From assembly GCA_963674665.2 (NCBI GenBank), contig CAXXPL010000009.1:496001-560000 (forward strand): a stretch of 64,000 nucleotides of DNA. Direction: 5' to 3'. A program made the translations under genes and the position numbers. This document shows positions 15,508-25,009 of the stretch, piece by piece. The notes below the pieces were generated by a model. That model did not search any database. It worked only from the letters and a program-made list of their open reading frames with translations, and was not told where the DNA came from. This stretch comes from G963674665 sp963674665 (GTDB lineage: Bacteria > Desulfobacterota > Desulfovibrionia > Desulfovibrionales > Desulfovibrionaceae). Position 1 is the first letter of the stretch. Every line of letters starts with the position of its first letter.

Positions 15508-18252
15508 TCAATGAATGGACTTTACGTAGTGCGACGTGTCTGGAAAACCAGCGTCGTTCCTAGGTTTTACCACCTGTGGAGCCTCCATGAGCCGGAGCCC
15601 TCGAACCCCCCGTGTCCCTGACGCGCCCTGACGGGAGGGTGTGAATCCCAAGCTCTTCAACCGCATGCTGAGCCCGTATTGAGAGAGCATGGATTTAGCT
15701 TCCGCCACACTCGCCCAGTGCTGGTATGCATCGTACATATCCGCAGAACTTACCCATCCGTCCGGTGTGGATACGCACATCTCTTCGAGGAACTGCTGTA
15801 CGTGGTCAGGTTCACCACCGCACCACCTTTGTAGCGCTGCCTGGCAGCTGGCAGGCTGCGTAAAACGATTGTTATTCAGTACATCACTAAATGCAGTAAG
15901 AGCCATATTGAGAATGCCTGCGCTTTCGGATGCTAGCGATGCATCCAGCATTCTTGCCGGTTCACCGTCATTATCAAAGTTGTTGTTGAACTCTATCACT
16001 GTTGCACGACGTTTGAATGCATTAGTTGAGTCACCATTCTTCGGTAAATGATTCGTTGCAAACCATAAGGTGCATGTTGGCCGGAAAGTAAAAGGCGCTT
16101 TGAACTTATGTTCTGCTGTCATAGGCTCGCCTGACACTATTGTCTTGATCTTTGCTGAAGGAAATTTCTCGCTTTGTTCTGTTTCTATGAGCAGGTTTGC
16201 CAGCTTTCCATGCAGGCTGGCCATCTGGAATTTATTGTCAAACTGTTGCAGAGATACAGAGCATCTATTTTCTTCTCCAAGTAGACTACTTAGTGCATTC
16301 ATCAGGCGCGTTTTTCCATTGGCACCATGCTCACCGTACAACACAAAGAATTTTTCAAGCGTTGTATCAATACAGCATGTGTAGCCAATCGCCTCAAGAA
16401 CAAGCTGTTTCTTGTCTTTTGCGTCGAAGTCGCCAGCAAATACTTCGTTAAGAAACCGCTCAAACCGTGGCGCTATTGCATTGGGGTCATATTCTGTGGC
16501 AAGAACAGATGTCCGATAATGTTCACGAACATGTGGGCGCAACTCAAACACGTCACCATTAAAGCGTAGTTCTCCATTCTTGGCATTTATAAAGCTTGTA
16601 TCAACATCAAATGCATGATCTTGTAAGAACGTCATGTCCTTCACAAGGGCCACAATGCTTTTAATGGTGTTGTCAGTGATGAGCTTTTCTTGAAGAACAG
16701 AATGTACGTGTAGCCGGATGACCCGGTCATCAACCATTTTCCAGTAACTACCCGTCCACAGCCAAAAGCTGTCGTTGTGGAAAATGATGTTTTCCTTTCC
16801 AATGAGGGTGACTACCTGCTGTGCTGCTGCAAAGTGCTGCTCTTGCAGTTCTGTATCGGCGATATTGCGCTGAGCTGATTTGAGGTCGGCACGTATTGCA
16901 GTGATGGATGTGCCTGTTGCAGTCTTTAGGGCCTTTACAATTGCGTCCGACTCAGAAGCGCTGAGGCCAAGAGAGATAATATCCCGTAAAATCTGCTGGA
17001 TATCGTCTTCGCCTGCGGTTTTGGCACGCGCCAGCAGGTCGACCTTGGTCGTCATGAATGGCGGATTTTCCTCTGGTCCGGTGTCCTGGGAGCGCTGCCC
17101 CGGCGCATCCTGGCCATGAATGCCGCCCTGCCCCTGGCCATTACCCTGGAACTTCCGTGAGTCTTTCCGGGCCTTGGTGATGGTTTGTGTAATGTACGAT
17201 GCACGCAGGGCCTTGGCGGCATCCTGGCCGGTCCCACGGTCATGCTTGCGCCGGAATGCGATCAACAGGTCGGCAATCTCCTGGTCGGTCCACTGGAACT
17301 GGACGCCGTAATTGACCAAAGCCATGTCGTAGGAGCTGAGGCTGTCGTCTTTGAACCGGCGCTTGCGATTCCAGGTTTTCTTAAATGTTGGGAATTCCTC
17401 TCCGAATTGGTTCAGCTTCACGGCGTCGGGGCTTGCGTCGGCACGCAAGGTTACTTCGAGCATACCGGCCTGGGGGTCCAGCTGTACGCTGTGGTTCCCG
17501 GCGATACAGAGGCTTTCCAGGTGGTCGGGGTCATAGCGCCGTTCCGATATCCCAAGGATCCGCACCGGCTTGATGTCGTCGGGGTTCTTGCAATTTTTGG
17601 TGCCGGCCACGCGCATGACGCGGGCCAGGTCGTGTGTGGAATCCACAGTCCACATATGCTTTGCGGCGAGGTATTGCGCCGTGGAATTCCAGGCTTTGGC
17701 CAGGTCTGCGGCCTGCTGGCGTTCGGCGTCCGTGTCGAAGATCCAGGGCTCCTGGAATAGCCACCAGGCCTGGAGGCCATGCCCACTGTGGATGATGATG
17801 CTCGGCTCCACGGGCAACTCTTTCAGGAGTTCAAGCGCCGCCTCTTGGTTTTCCGGGAGGTTTGCCTTGCTGTGGGCTTCGTCCTGATAGTCTATGTCGA
17901 GCCAGAGGCCGGGGATTCCTGCGGCGTACTGCGCCTGGAGGCGACGGTTCGGCCCGTACTGCTCCGGGGCCAGGGATACGCCCATGTAGGCGTCCTGGTT
18001 GTTGGCCGCGAGATGCTGGCAATGCTTGGCTGCAAGTTCTATATCATTAAAATAGTTGCTTATTTTTCCGGCAGGGGTCCAGATGCACAAAAAGTGTTGA
18101 AGGTGATCATCACCCCACAGAACCTCAAGGAACTGCTTGATGTCTACGCTGACGATTTCCATACCAGGGATTATTTGGTGAGGCGCGGAGGGTGGCTCCT
18201 GAAGGGCCACTGCGCCTGTTGCTCTGGTGGGGCTAGCCACGTGCCACGGCAT
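15508..18252 (-). CDS. Primase-polymerase / SF3 helicase of P4 type
   Basis: About 914 residues. The N-terminal third resembles an archaeo-eukaryotic primase: LWLDIDYQDEAHSKAN with acidic metal ligands, SIIIHSGHGLQAWWLF and DLARVMRVAGTKNCKNP. The C-terminal half is a D5/SF3 helicase with Walker A GEHGANGKTR near residue 637, LLIETEQSEKFPSAKIKTIV and WFATNHLPKNGDSTNAFKRR sensor region. Such fusions (P4 alpha type) prime and unwind at their own origin, and iteron-like repeats lie past its stop. The start is unclear: ATG 18252 is chosen because it overlaps the preceding gene by only 20 bases; 18315 or 18162 are possible and none has a strong ribosome site. Confidence 0.85.
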   Translation of the reverse strand: MPWHVASPTRATGAVALQEPPSAPHQIIPGMEIVSVDIKQFLEVLWGDDHLQHFLCIWTPAGKISNYFNDIELAAKHCQHLAANNQDAYMGVSLAPEQYGPNRRLQAQYAAGIPGLWLDIDYQDEAHSKANLPENQEAALELLKELPVEPSIIIHSGHGLQAWWLFQEPWIFDTDAERQQAADLAKAWNSTAQYLAAKHMWTVDSTHDLARVMRVAGTKNCKNPDDIKPVRILGISERRYDPDHLESLCIAGNHSVQLDPQAGMLEVTLRADASPDAVKLNQFGEEFPTFKKTWNRKRRFKDDSLSSYDMALVNYGVQFQWTDQEIADLLIAFRRKHDRGTGQDAAKALRASYITQTITKARKDSRKFQGNGQGQGGIHGQDAPGQRSQDTGPEENPPFMTTKVDLLARAKTAGEDDIQQILRDIISLGLSASESDAIVKALKTATGTSITAIRADLKSAQRNIADTELQEQHFAAAQQVVTLIGKENIIFHNDSFWLWTGSYWKMVDDRVIRLHVHSVLQEKLITDNTIKSIVALVKDMTFLQDHAFDVDTSFINAKNGELRFNGDVFELRPHVREHYRTSVLATEYDPNAIAPRFERFLNEVFAGDFDAKDKKQLVLEAIGYTCCIDTTLEKFFVLYGEHGANGKTRLMNALSSLLGEENRCSVSLQQFDNKFQMASLHGKLANLLIETEQSEKFPSAKIKTIVSGEPMTAEHKFKAPFTFRPTCTLWFATNHLPKNGDSTNAFKRRATVIEFNNNFDNDGEPARMLDASLASESAGILNMALTAFSDVLNNNRFTQPASCQAALQRWCGGEPDHVQQFLEEMCVSTPDGWVSSADMYDAYQHWASVAEAKSMLSQYGLSMRLKSLGFTPSRQGASGTRGVRGLRLMEAPQVVKPRNDAGFPDTSHYVKSIH

Positions 18253-19021
18253 GGGGATCGCCGTGTGTGTTTTCGGTTTCGGAATTGATGTTGCACAAGG
18301 CGTTGCGAGCGGCATTCAAGGCGCGACGTTCCTTGGCCTGCTCCATGATTTCATTTCTAAATTCTACAAATTCAGATAGTTTTGCGGAAAGGGCCAGGTG
18401 CGCCAAGCCAATCCGTGTTGCATATTCAATCCCCCGAGAACCCAACTTAATGGCGTTTCTTGCAAGCCCATGTGCATCGCCGGCCAAAGCTTCGGCGCCA
18501 AACGCATCATTGGCGCTGCCTTTGGCAATTCCCTTTGCCTGACGGGCCAGTTTGTTTGTCCAAAAATTACGCGCTATTGCGAGGCGTGCTAGTTCATTGG
18601 CCTCGTCGCCGTTGTCAAATGCTTGGTCAATCGCGGCGTCAACGGATTTCATGATTCTTTGTACATCATCCCGCAGGGTGCTCGTTTCGAAACCGGCGAT
18701 TTCTTCCGCGTTTTCTAGGGCTTGTTCAATCGCGTCTTCGAGGTCTTCGGAATCCACAATAGCAACCTCTAAATTTAAGATGCGACCTTCCTGCATTTTG
18801 GTGACGACTTTATACACTTCAACTTTTTGTTTAATTTTATACAATGTCTCAGCCTGTCGGTTGCACCGAAGCTCTAATGCTTCAATGCGCTGTTGCAAGG
18901 CTTCCTTTGTGATGTCATTGACATCACATGGATCAATGCGTATTTTGTTGTTATTCTGTTCGATGTTTTCCATTGATGCTTTTCTCTTTTTACCCCGACC
19001 CTGCATGGTCGGGATTTTCAT
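18233..19021 (-). CDS. Coiled-coil protein before the primase gene
   Basis: 262 residues, unrecognised. Residues about 35-90 form a coiled coil (ALQQRIEALELRCNRQAETL), followed by a long alanine-rich helical region with repeated polar-alanine stretches (ANELARLAIARNFW, ARQAKGIAKGSANDAFG). No signal peptide or catalytic motif. It overlaps the AlpA-like gene by ATGA and the primase gene by about 20 bases, so it is translated in the same operon. An internal ATG at codon 17 is an alternative start. Role unknown; replication accessory is a guess from position. Confidence 0.55.
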   Translation of the reverse strand: MKIPTMQGRGKKRKASMENIEQNNNKIRIDPCDVNDITKEALQQRIEALELRCNRQAETLYKIKQKVEVYKVVTKMQEGRILNLEVAIVDSEDLEDAIEQALENAEEIAGFETSTLRDDVQRIMKSVDAAIDQAFDNGDEANELARLAIARNFWTNKLARQAKGIAKGSANDAFGAEALAGDAHGLARNAIKLGSRGIEYATRIGLAHLALSAKLSEFVEFRNEIMEQAKERRALNAARNALCNINSETENTHGDPHAVARG

Positions 19022-19221
19022 TGTTGGCGCGAGATGCGATTTTGAAGCCAGCGTTTCAAATCTTCGCCGCGATATCCTACACGCTTTCCGACGTAGACCC
19101 GAGGCGGACCAAGACCGAGGCCATCAAGCAGCCTTAGGTAGTCCCTGGTATAGGGTAGGTCGTAACACTCCCATTCTGATCGGAAAAAGATTTTATCCTG
19201 CGGAAGATTGCGAAAATCCAT
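19018..19221 (-). CDS. AlpA-like helix-turn-helix regulator
   Basis: 67 residues. The second half matches the AlpA/excisionase pattern, with a helix-turn-helix (DYLRLLDGLGLGPPRVY) and then a wing plus final helix (GKRVGYRGEDLKRWLQNR). Such proteins in satellite phages act as transcription activators or excisionases. GGAG lies nine bases before ATG 19221. It heads the minus-strand operon that includes the coiled-coil protein and the primase, and overlaps the next gene by four bases (ATGA). Good family call; the target is unknown. Confidence 0.75.
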   Translation of the reverse strand: MDFRNLPQDKIFFRSEWECYDLPYTRDYLRLLDGLGLGPPRVYVGKRVGYRGEDLKRWLQNRISRQQ

Positions 19222-19729
19222 GTCCTGAACTCCTTATCGTGATGTAGTTCCTAACGATATGTCACTATAGTAGCATGGCGAAATTGAATCGCAACCCCTG
19301 TTGAAAATGGCTGTACACAACAATTTGCGTGGTTGTGACGTTCAAAGCTATGGTCAACGTAGAGACTGTGGCCATATGGTTGCTCTGTTATGTACATTAC
19401 AATGAGTAGTGATAGAAAAATGTAAAGGCACCTTCCATTCAAATGGGGCTCGCGTTGTATCTTTGTCCCTTAGTAGCAATGAAAAATATACTATTGAACG
19501 TCGCCGCATGGTATCCGCGAAAACAGCGGGTGCTATCCGGCGCTGGAGAAGCGACAGGCACTATGGTGCCACACCCGGAGATCTTGTCCCCCCTTTCAGC
19601 ATCGAAATTGTGTACGCACCAAAGTCGCAGTTGGATTGCACAAAGACCATGAGAACGGCCAGGATTCATGTGTGGGGGAATACCCCCTGTGGATGTAGTC
19701 GGTAGGATTTAAATCAAGTTCAGGCAGGG
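19222..19729. other. Intergenic region upstream of the AlpA-like gene
   Basis: About 500 bases with no supported gene. It should contain the promoter of the replication operon. A TATGTACATTACA sequence (near 19388) echoes the palindrome at 11069, which may mean a shared binding site, but two hits are few. Confidence 0.4.
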
Positions 19730-20105
19730 GATCGCCAAGCCGGCCATTCATGAGTTTGACCACATGGAAGGGGTCAAACACCAGGAGTACACCCGGCAAG
19801 TTTTCAGTACCACGACGATGTAGGCCGCGCATGTTCGTGAGCACGTCCACCTCTAACGCCTAGGCGGACACCCCTACAAACATCACGGCTCCACTATTCA
19901 GGTCCATGACCAGCATAATGTGTTTGTGGCCATTGTTGACACTGATCTCGTAGATGGCAATGTATTTAAGGCGCTCCAGGCGGGGCGATCCAATGGCGTC
20001 GTAGATGACGCTTGAAGATGCCCTTGACGCCGTCCAAGCCGATACCAAGCAACGTGGACACATTGAGCAAGGTCATCAACCGGGTCATCGTCAAAGCGAT
20101 TCGCT
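19730..20105 (-). pseudogene. Fragment of an ISL3-family transposase
   Basis: Two minus-strand frames match the transposase at 13930: RLKYIAIYEISVNNGHKHIM and VMDLNSGAVMFVG (IDE changed to IYE), then after a frameshift LLVFDPFHVVKLMN. Both ends are missing and the first catalytic Asp is lost. It lies directly past the gspD stop and marks the left edge of the secretion block. Confidence 0.8.
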
Positions 20106-20111
20106 CGAAAT

Positions 20112-22265
20112 CTACTCAGTCAGTTTGCGTTTCATGTTCTCGAGTTGTTGAATGAGCTCCCGGGATACTGGGTCGGAATTGTGGGACACCACATAGGGTG
20201 TGACGGCGATGAGGAGTTCAGTGCGTTCGTTCTCGATAGTCTTGGTGGATGTGAAAAAACTCAACACCGGTAAGTCAGATAGTATGGGCACTCCGGAGCG
20301 GTTGTTCACCGCTCGTTGCTGAATGATGCCGCCGATAACCATGGTATCTCCACTTTCGGCAATGAGCGAGGTTTGGAGCTGGCGTTCGGTAAAGCGGGGG
20401 GTGTTCAGGTCCACCCCAGGGATTGCTTCCGAATTTACGCTGGTGATCCTTTGGTCAACTTCCAACCGGACGAGCCCACTGGAATTTATATGTGGAGTGA
20501 CAGTGAGGATTATGCCTGTGTCCTGATAACTGATATCGTTGACTATTGAGGTATCTGTAGACGAATCTTTGGACACGCGTGAGATGGTTGGTTCGCGGCC
20601 ACCTACGGTGAATGAGGCCGGGGTGTTGTCCATGGCTAGAAGGGTCGGGGTGGAAAGGATGTGTACCTTGTTTTTGGCATCCAGAAGATTTACGAGGGCG
20701 GCGAATTCATCCCACCCCCCGATGGATCCGGCAAAGAGTGAAAGCCCACTGGGAATCAACCCGTCTCCCGAGTCACCCAGCTCGAATTCGCGTGTAAAAC
20801 CGGTTCCCGTGTCGAGGCTCGAACCGGCATATGTGCTTGAGTTCCGGGTGCGAAAGAACCACTCCACACCATATTGCAGTTCATCGGAGAGATCCACTTC
20901 GGCAATGACCACCTTGATGAGGACCGCTCGAGGCATGATGTCCAAGGTTTGGATCACCTCGCGAATCCTGGCCAAGTCGGTGGCATTGGCTCGGACGACG
21001 ATGGCGTTGTTTTCCTCATCAGCAAGGATAAGAGCCTTTCCGGACAACTCGGCAACCAATCCTGAGTCACCTGCTCCATCTGCTCCCTTGTTTGCAGGCG
21101 CAGAGGAGGGTTCAGTGGAGGGTGACTGGCTGGACTTCAATCGGGATTTGGAACCTGAACCTGCTGTCCTTGTAAACAGTTCCTGAAGTATCGGCGCTAT
21201 CTTCGTGGCCAGGCCATTTTCCAGGTGATACACCATTACCTGCTCTCCGGCCGCATCAGTATGAACGTCGAGTGCGGTCAGCCATCCCCTGACGGTATGC
21301 AGGGCTTCGGGATAGGGGGACACAACCAGAACACCTGGAAGGCGCTCCAAGGGGATGAATACAGTTGATTCACCCACAGGGCTTTTCTTGAGCTGTCCCA
21401 TTCCGGAAATGATTTCCCGCAATCTCGCAACCGCCTCTTGCGGTGCAACAGAAGCCAGGGGGACTATTTCGAATCCCACTTCGCCAAAGACATTCATGTC
21501 CAATGCTCGCAGGATCTGGATGACTCGCCGGGCAGCCAGGGGGCGTTCCGCAAATACAATGGTATTTGTTCCAGGGTAGACTGCAAGGGGGCGATCTTTT
21601 CCCAAAAAGCCCTTAATTGCTTTTTGCGCCTGATCAGCCTCGAGGTATCGAAGCCTGTAGGCCACAACTTGTGGAGAGTCTCCAGTTCCGGCGTTTGCCG
21701 GCCCTACAACGTCCAGACCATCGGATGATGCCATGGGGCGTACGACATAAAGCCCTCTTTGTTCCACAAGGTCCCATCCATTTACGGCAAGAGCCTCGGC
21801 AAGCAGTGCCAACAACTCGTCACCATTGTAATCCCCTTCAATATGCAAGTTGATGTCCCCGGAGACCTCCTGAGAAATGGCATACTCAAGCCCAAGTTCT
21901 CTTCCCAGGACAGCTTCCACGACCTCAGCGATAGGGGCATGGTCAAATGCGAGTACTCGTGACGCCTGGGGATGTGATCCTGGAGAGAGCGAAGAATCCT
22001 TTGCAGGTACTTGCTTGGTTCCCAGTACGCCAGCTTTGAGGCTTGGGTATTTTCGCGGCAGCGCTTTTCCATGAACAGACTGCCGAGAAGGATATGGCAG
22101 GGGGGTGCTGTTGTCTGGACGCAATTCGGAGGGTGAAGGTTTTTCACTCTGAGGAGCGAGTGTTGTGACATTTGATGCATCATGAGAACTGCATGAAGGA
22201 ATCAACATGGCAATGAGAAGGAGAGGGAGATATGAAAGTTTTGAAATGGAATTGTGAATAGTCAT
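20112..22265 (-). CDS. gspD: Type II secretion outer-membrane secretin GspD
   Basis: 717 residues. Probable lipoprotein signal (hydrophobic run LPLLLIAMLIP then SC, Cys25). After a proline/serine-rich linker comes an N0 domain (VLAFDHAPIAEVVEAVLG), N1-N3 domains with the typical YPGTNTIVFAERPLAARRV and VMVYHLENGLATKIAPILQ, and the C-terminal secretin domain (NDISYQDTGIILTVTPHINS, then VPILSDLPVLSFFTS near 665). Secretins form the 12-15-mer outer-membrane gate of type II secretion. It is the last gene of the minus-strand gsp run, 13 bases after gspM. Start at ATG 22265 gives the signal peptide; the longer frame from 22331 overlaps gspM. Confidence 0.93.
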   Translation of the reverse strand: MTIHNSISKLSYLPLLLIAMLIPSCSSHDASNVTTLAPQSEKPSPSELRPDNSTPLPYPSRQSVHGKALPRKYPSLKAGVLGTKQVPAKDSSLSPGSHPQASRVLAFDHAPIAEVVEAVLGRELGLEYAISQEVSGDINLHIEGDYNGDELLALLAEALAVNGWDLVEQRGLYVVRPMASSDGLDVVGPANAGTGDSPQVVAYRLRYLEADQAQKAIKGFLGKDRPLAVYPGTNTIVFAERPLAARRVIQILRALDMNVFGEVGFEIVPLASVAPQEAVARLREIISGMGQLKKSPVGESTVFIPLERLPGVLVVSPYPEALHTVRGWLTALDVHTDAAGEQVMVYHLENGLATKIAPILQELFTRTAGSGSKSRLKSSQSPSTEPSSAPANKGADGAGDSGLVAELSGKALILADEENNAIVVRANATDLARIREVIQTLDIMPRAVLIKVVIAEVDLSDELQYGVEWFFRTRNSSTYAGSSLDTGTGFTREFELGDSGDGLIPSGLSLFAGSIGGWDEFAALVNLLDAKNKVHILSTPTLLAMDNTPASFTVGGREPTISRVSKDSSTDTSIVNDISYQDTGIILTVTPHINSSGLVRLEVDQRITSVNSEAIPGVDLNTPRFTERQLQTSLIAESGDTMVIGGIIQQRAVNNRSGVPILSDLPVLSFFTSTKTIENERTELLIAVTPYVVSHNSDPVSRELIQQLENMKRKLTE

Positions 22266-22278
22266 ATAATAGTTCTCA

Positions 22279-22893
22279 TCAGGGATTCTTTTTTTGCAGG
22301 CGAATGATAGCACCAAGTTGCATTTGGACATTCAAGGGGAGTGCGCGGTTGGGTGAGGATTTTATACGTAGTTCACGAATCAGAAGAGGCGTTTCAAAGT
22401 CACGGAGCCCATCCACAAGGGCTGCAATGCCATAAATATCAGCTGCCATTTCATATTCAAAAATGGCTAGGGTCACATCTCCAACCTGCTCATTTTGACG
22501 TGGGGTATAGCGTATTTTTTGAAGCTTCCCCGGAGCAATTCTTGAAAGAGACATGTCGAGATTTGTGGCCAGCGATTCAACATTGGCCTCGGAAATGAAT
22601 AATGAAATGCTTTGAGCTTGTTGCACCTTGTTTTGAAGCCCATTCAGAGCACTTTCTGTCTCCATGACTTTTGTTTCCAGTCGACCAGCAAGTTCTTGTT
22701 TTGCTCGAATTGCATTTTCAACTTCGTGGATTTCCTGGAAGAGCGGAACGATGAAGAGCATGTCAACCAAGACAAGGATGGATAGAATTGCACATGCCCA
22801 AACAAACCCTGCATTCTTTCTTTTCACAGGGATGGAGGCAGTTATCCGTGAGCCTTGCCGTATCAATCCTAGGTTGCGAAAAAGATTTTTCAT
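22279..22893 (-). CDS. gspM: GspM/PilO-like inner-membrane protein
   Basis: 204 residues. Short cytoplasmic start, one membrane helix (FVWACAILSILVLVDMLFIVPL), a coiled coil (EIHEVENAIRAKQELAGRLETK) and a C-terminal ferredoxin-like domain, the architecture shared by GspM and PilO. It overlaps the 3' end of gspL by four bases, the usual L-M order. GspM pairs with GspL to anchor the GspE ATPase. Identity rests on architecture and position more than sequence motifs. Confidence 0.75.
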   Translation of the reverse strand: MKNLFRNLGLIRQGSRITASIPVKRKNAGFVWACAILSILVLVDMLFIVPLFQEIHEVENAIRAKQELAGRLETKVMETESALNGLQNKVQQAQSISLFISEANVESLATNLDMSLSRIAPGKLQKIRYTPRQNEQVGDVTLAIFEYEMAADIYGIAALVDGLRDFETPLLIRELRIKSSPNRALPLNVQMQLGAIIRLQKKNP

Positions 22894-24254
22894 GGGTTCG
22901 CCTTTTTCGCATCATGGGAATTGGCCAAGGAACTGCTATCGACAATAAGTGTGATGGAAAACTGCTCATTGCCCTTGTCAGGATTTTTCGTAATGCTGCC
23001 GACGAATTCTACGTGGTTGAACATTACTTGCGACGCGAGAATGTTGCGATAAACCAAGGCTTCCGGTGCTTCGCCTCTCAAGGTTAGTCGATTTCCTGTC
23101 AAGGAGATTTCACGTAGCCAGGTATTTTTTGGCGTATGATGTGTAAGATTTGTTAGCAGAGGCTCGAGAGGAATTGATTCTGTTTTCAATGCTGCGAGGC
23201 GTGATTCAAAAATCTGCATATCCTGCATCAATTGCCATTGCTTTTTCAACGGTTCCCATGTGCCATAGAGTTCCTGTAGATCCTTTTGGGTTGTTTCCAT
23301 GACGTCCATCTGGACATTTCGGTAGCTGATTGCTGCTGTAAAAATCACGAGGTGGACCAAGAGAATTGCTATTGCAGTCAGTATGGCAACAGATGGGTTT
23401 TGTGGCGTTACACGTACTGGTCCGTCAAATGTCGCAAGTGTTGGTTTTGAAATGGCACATTGTGTCATTTCAATACACCATGGGGAGATGCAGCAAGCAT
23501 TGTTATTGGGTGATTTTCGTTCCTTGTGGTTTGTGCCCTTTACTGATCGGTCAGCAATATGCAATGCCTGCGCAAAAGGACGTCGATACTCTGTCTTTGA
23601 TGACCACAGCTGAGTCAATGGAGAATTCTGTTCGAGAACAAGGGATTCTGTCACCGCTTCAGCAGTAATGGCATATCCAATCGTGCAGGAGTCATCAGTT
23701 TTTGCCAGGATGCCATTAGATGTTCCAGGAAAAAGCTGTTTCCAAAAACAAGGCACAAGTACAGCGTCTGGGATTGTGTGCACACTTGTTCCCAGGTCCT
23801 TGAATGGTCTGGTGATAAATTCGTGGACTGAACGTTTTATCGAGTAAAAGGGGATTGTAAGAGATGTTTCATTGTCCTGTGGAGCACCATAATAGAATAG
23901 TATATTTTCCTGTTTGTCTAATGAATGCTCTTGGATATCATACTGAAGAACTTTCGTGAGTCGCTTTACACCGATGTTTCGAGGATAATGCACGAGTCTG
24001 GTTTCATAATGGGCAGGTTCGAGAATCAGCAATACCTCGTATCGCTTGGATTCGGATCTTTCCAGAATGCTGGATGGCAACTCAAACTGTTGGGATGAAT
24101 CAATGTTTGTTGAAAAAGATTTCCCAATGCTCCATGAACCTTGAGAATAATCCGCTTGAACACATGTCACTTTCGAGATGCCGTAATGAACTGCTAGAAG
24201 AGTGCGTCTTCTGCTGAGAAGTTTATGTATTGCAAGACGCAGTTTCATAGCCAT
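22890..24254 (-). CDS. gspL: GspL-like protein with PilN-type C-terminus
   Basis: 454 residues. Residues 1-270 are an actin-like cytoplasmic domain in the style of GspL/PilM (LLAVHYGISKVTCVQADY at the start). One membrane helix follows near 290-310 (AILTAIAILLVHLVIFTAA), then a coiled coil and a periplasmic ferredoxin-like domain resembling PilN (LLTNLTHHTPKNTWLREISL). GspL links the ATPase to the inner-membrane platform. It overlaps gspK by ten bases and gspM by four. Sequence is divergent and relatively AT-rich compared with gspE and gspF, but no break is seen. Confidence 0.78.
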   Translation of the reverse strand: MAMKLRLAIHKLLSRRRTLLAVHYGISKVTCVQADYSQGSWSIGKSFSTNIDSSQQFELPSSILERSESKRYEVLLILEPAHYETRLVHYPRNIGVKRLTKVLQYDIQEHSLDKQENILFYYGAPQDNETSLTIPFYSIKRSVHEFITRPFKDLGTSVHTIPDAVLVPCFWKQLFPGTSNGILAKTDDSCTIGYAITAEAVTESLVLEQNSPLTQLWSSKTEYRRPFAQALHIADRSVKGTNHKERKSPNNNACCISPWCIEMTQCAISKPTLATFDGPVRVTPQNPSVAILTAIAILLVHLVIFTAAISYRNVQMDVMETTQKDLQELYGTWEPLKKQWQLMQDMQIFESRLAALKTESIPLEPLLTNLTHHTPKNTWLREISLTGNRLTLRGEAPEALVYRNILASQVMFNHVEFVGSITKNPDKGNEQFSITLIVDSSSLANSHDAKKANP

Positions 24255-25009
24255 CTCCGATGGAGAACGATATATCCGCAGACGTTACTCGATACCTTTC
24301 GAACGGTTATCCACAGTAGGGCGGAAGAACCACCACTTCGTCCTAAAGAAAGAATGCGGTAAGTGTGTCCTTGCGTGTATGATGATGTGAGACGTCTTTT
24401 TTTTGCTTCATTAAGTGTACGAGAACCATCGTATACAGTAATCAGATTCATCATTGCTGCTTTGTGAACGTATTTTCTAGACGTGTCAGTGCGATCGTAT
24501 AGGCAATGCTGCTCCAAGCTTCCCCAAAAAACATCCTGTGTGATGCCTGGAATCCTGAGCATTTCCCCCAAGGTTCTCAGAGGCCAATGTACTGGGCCAG
24601 CATTTGTTGAACGTGCTTCCACAATCGCGGTTGACAGTTCCCCGGGAGAATGCAACTCGGCATCTCTGAATAGTTCGCGGAGATCTTCCTCAGACGCTTG
24701 GTTCACATCGAGCATTCCTGCTGTGTCGAGAATGAAATAAGCTGCTTCTCCGTAGTCATAGTTGGTGACATTCGGTTTGCCATCTGGTTGTATCGCATCC
24801 TTTATCAGCCCTGACACTCGCGCCAGAGCATCGGCTGCACCACCATGAGCAAAGTACTGGGCTCTGGTTTTTTCAAGATGAATACGCCCCTCGGCAAGGG
24901 ATCCATGGCGGGACAGAGCGGCTAATCCGGCTATCCCGGCGATGGTCACAGTGAGTATCAGCACGGGAATCAGAATCATCCCGCGATTGGACACGGTTTT
25001 ACCGGTCAT
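24245..25009 (-). CDS. gspK: Minor pseudopilin GspK
   Basis: 254 residues. N-terminal SNRG followed by MILIPVLILTVTIAGIAGL, a class III prepilin signal in which the usual Glu5 is absent, as is typical of GspK. The rest has the GspK features AARVSGL-type helix (DALARVSGLIKDAIQP), LDVNQASEEDLRELF and LGEMLRIPGITQDVFW. GspK caps the pseudopilus with GspI and GspJ. It overlaps gspJ by four bases upstream and gspL by ten downstream. Shorter than many GspK proteins (about 300-330 residues), probably lacking a subdomain. Confidence 0.85.
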   Translation of the reverse strand: MTGKTVSNRGMILIPVLILTVTIAGIAGLAALSRHGSLAEGRIHLEKTRAQYFAHGGAADALARVSGLIKDAIQPDGKPNVTNYDYGEAAYFILDTAGMLDVNQASEEDLRELFRDAELHSPGELSTAIVEARSTNAGPVHWPLRTLGEMLRIPGITQDVFWGSLEQHCLYDRTDTSRKYVHKAAMMNLITVYDGSRTLNEAKKRRLTSSYTQGHTYRILSLGRSGGSSALLWITVRKVSSNVCGYIVLHRRWL

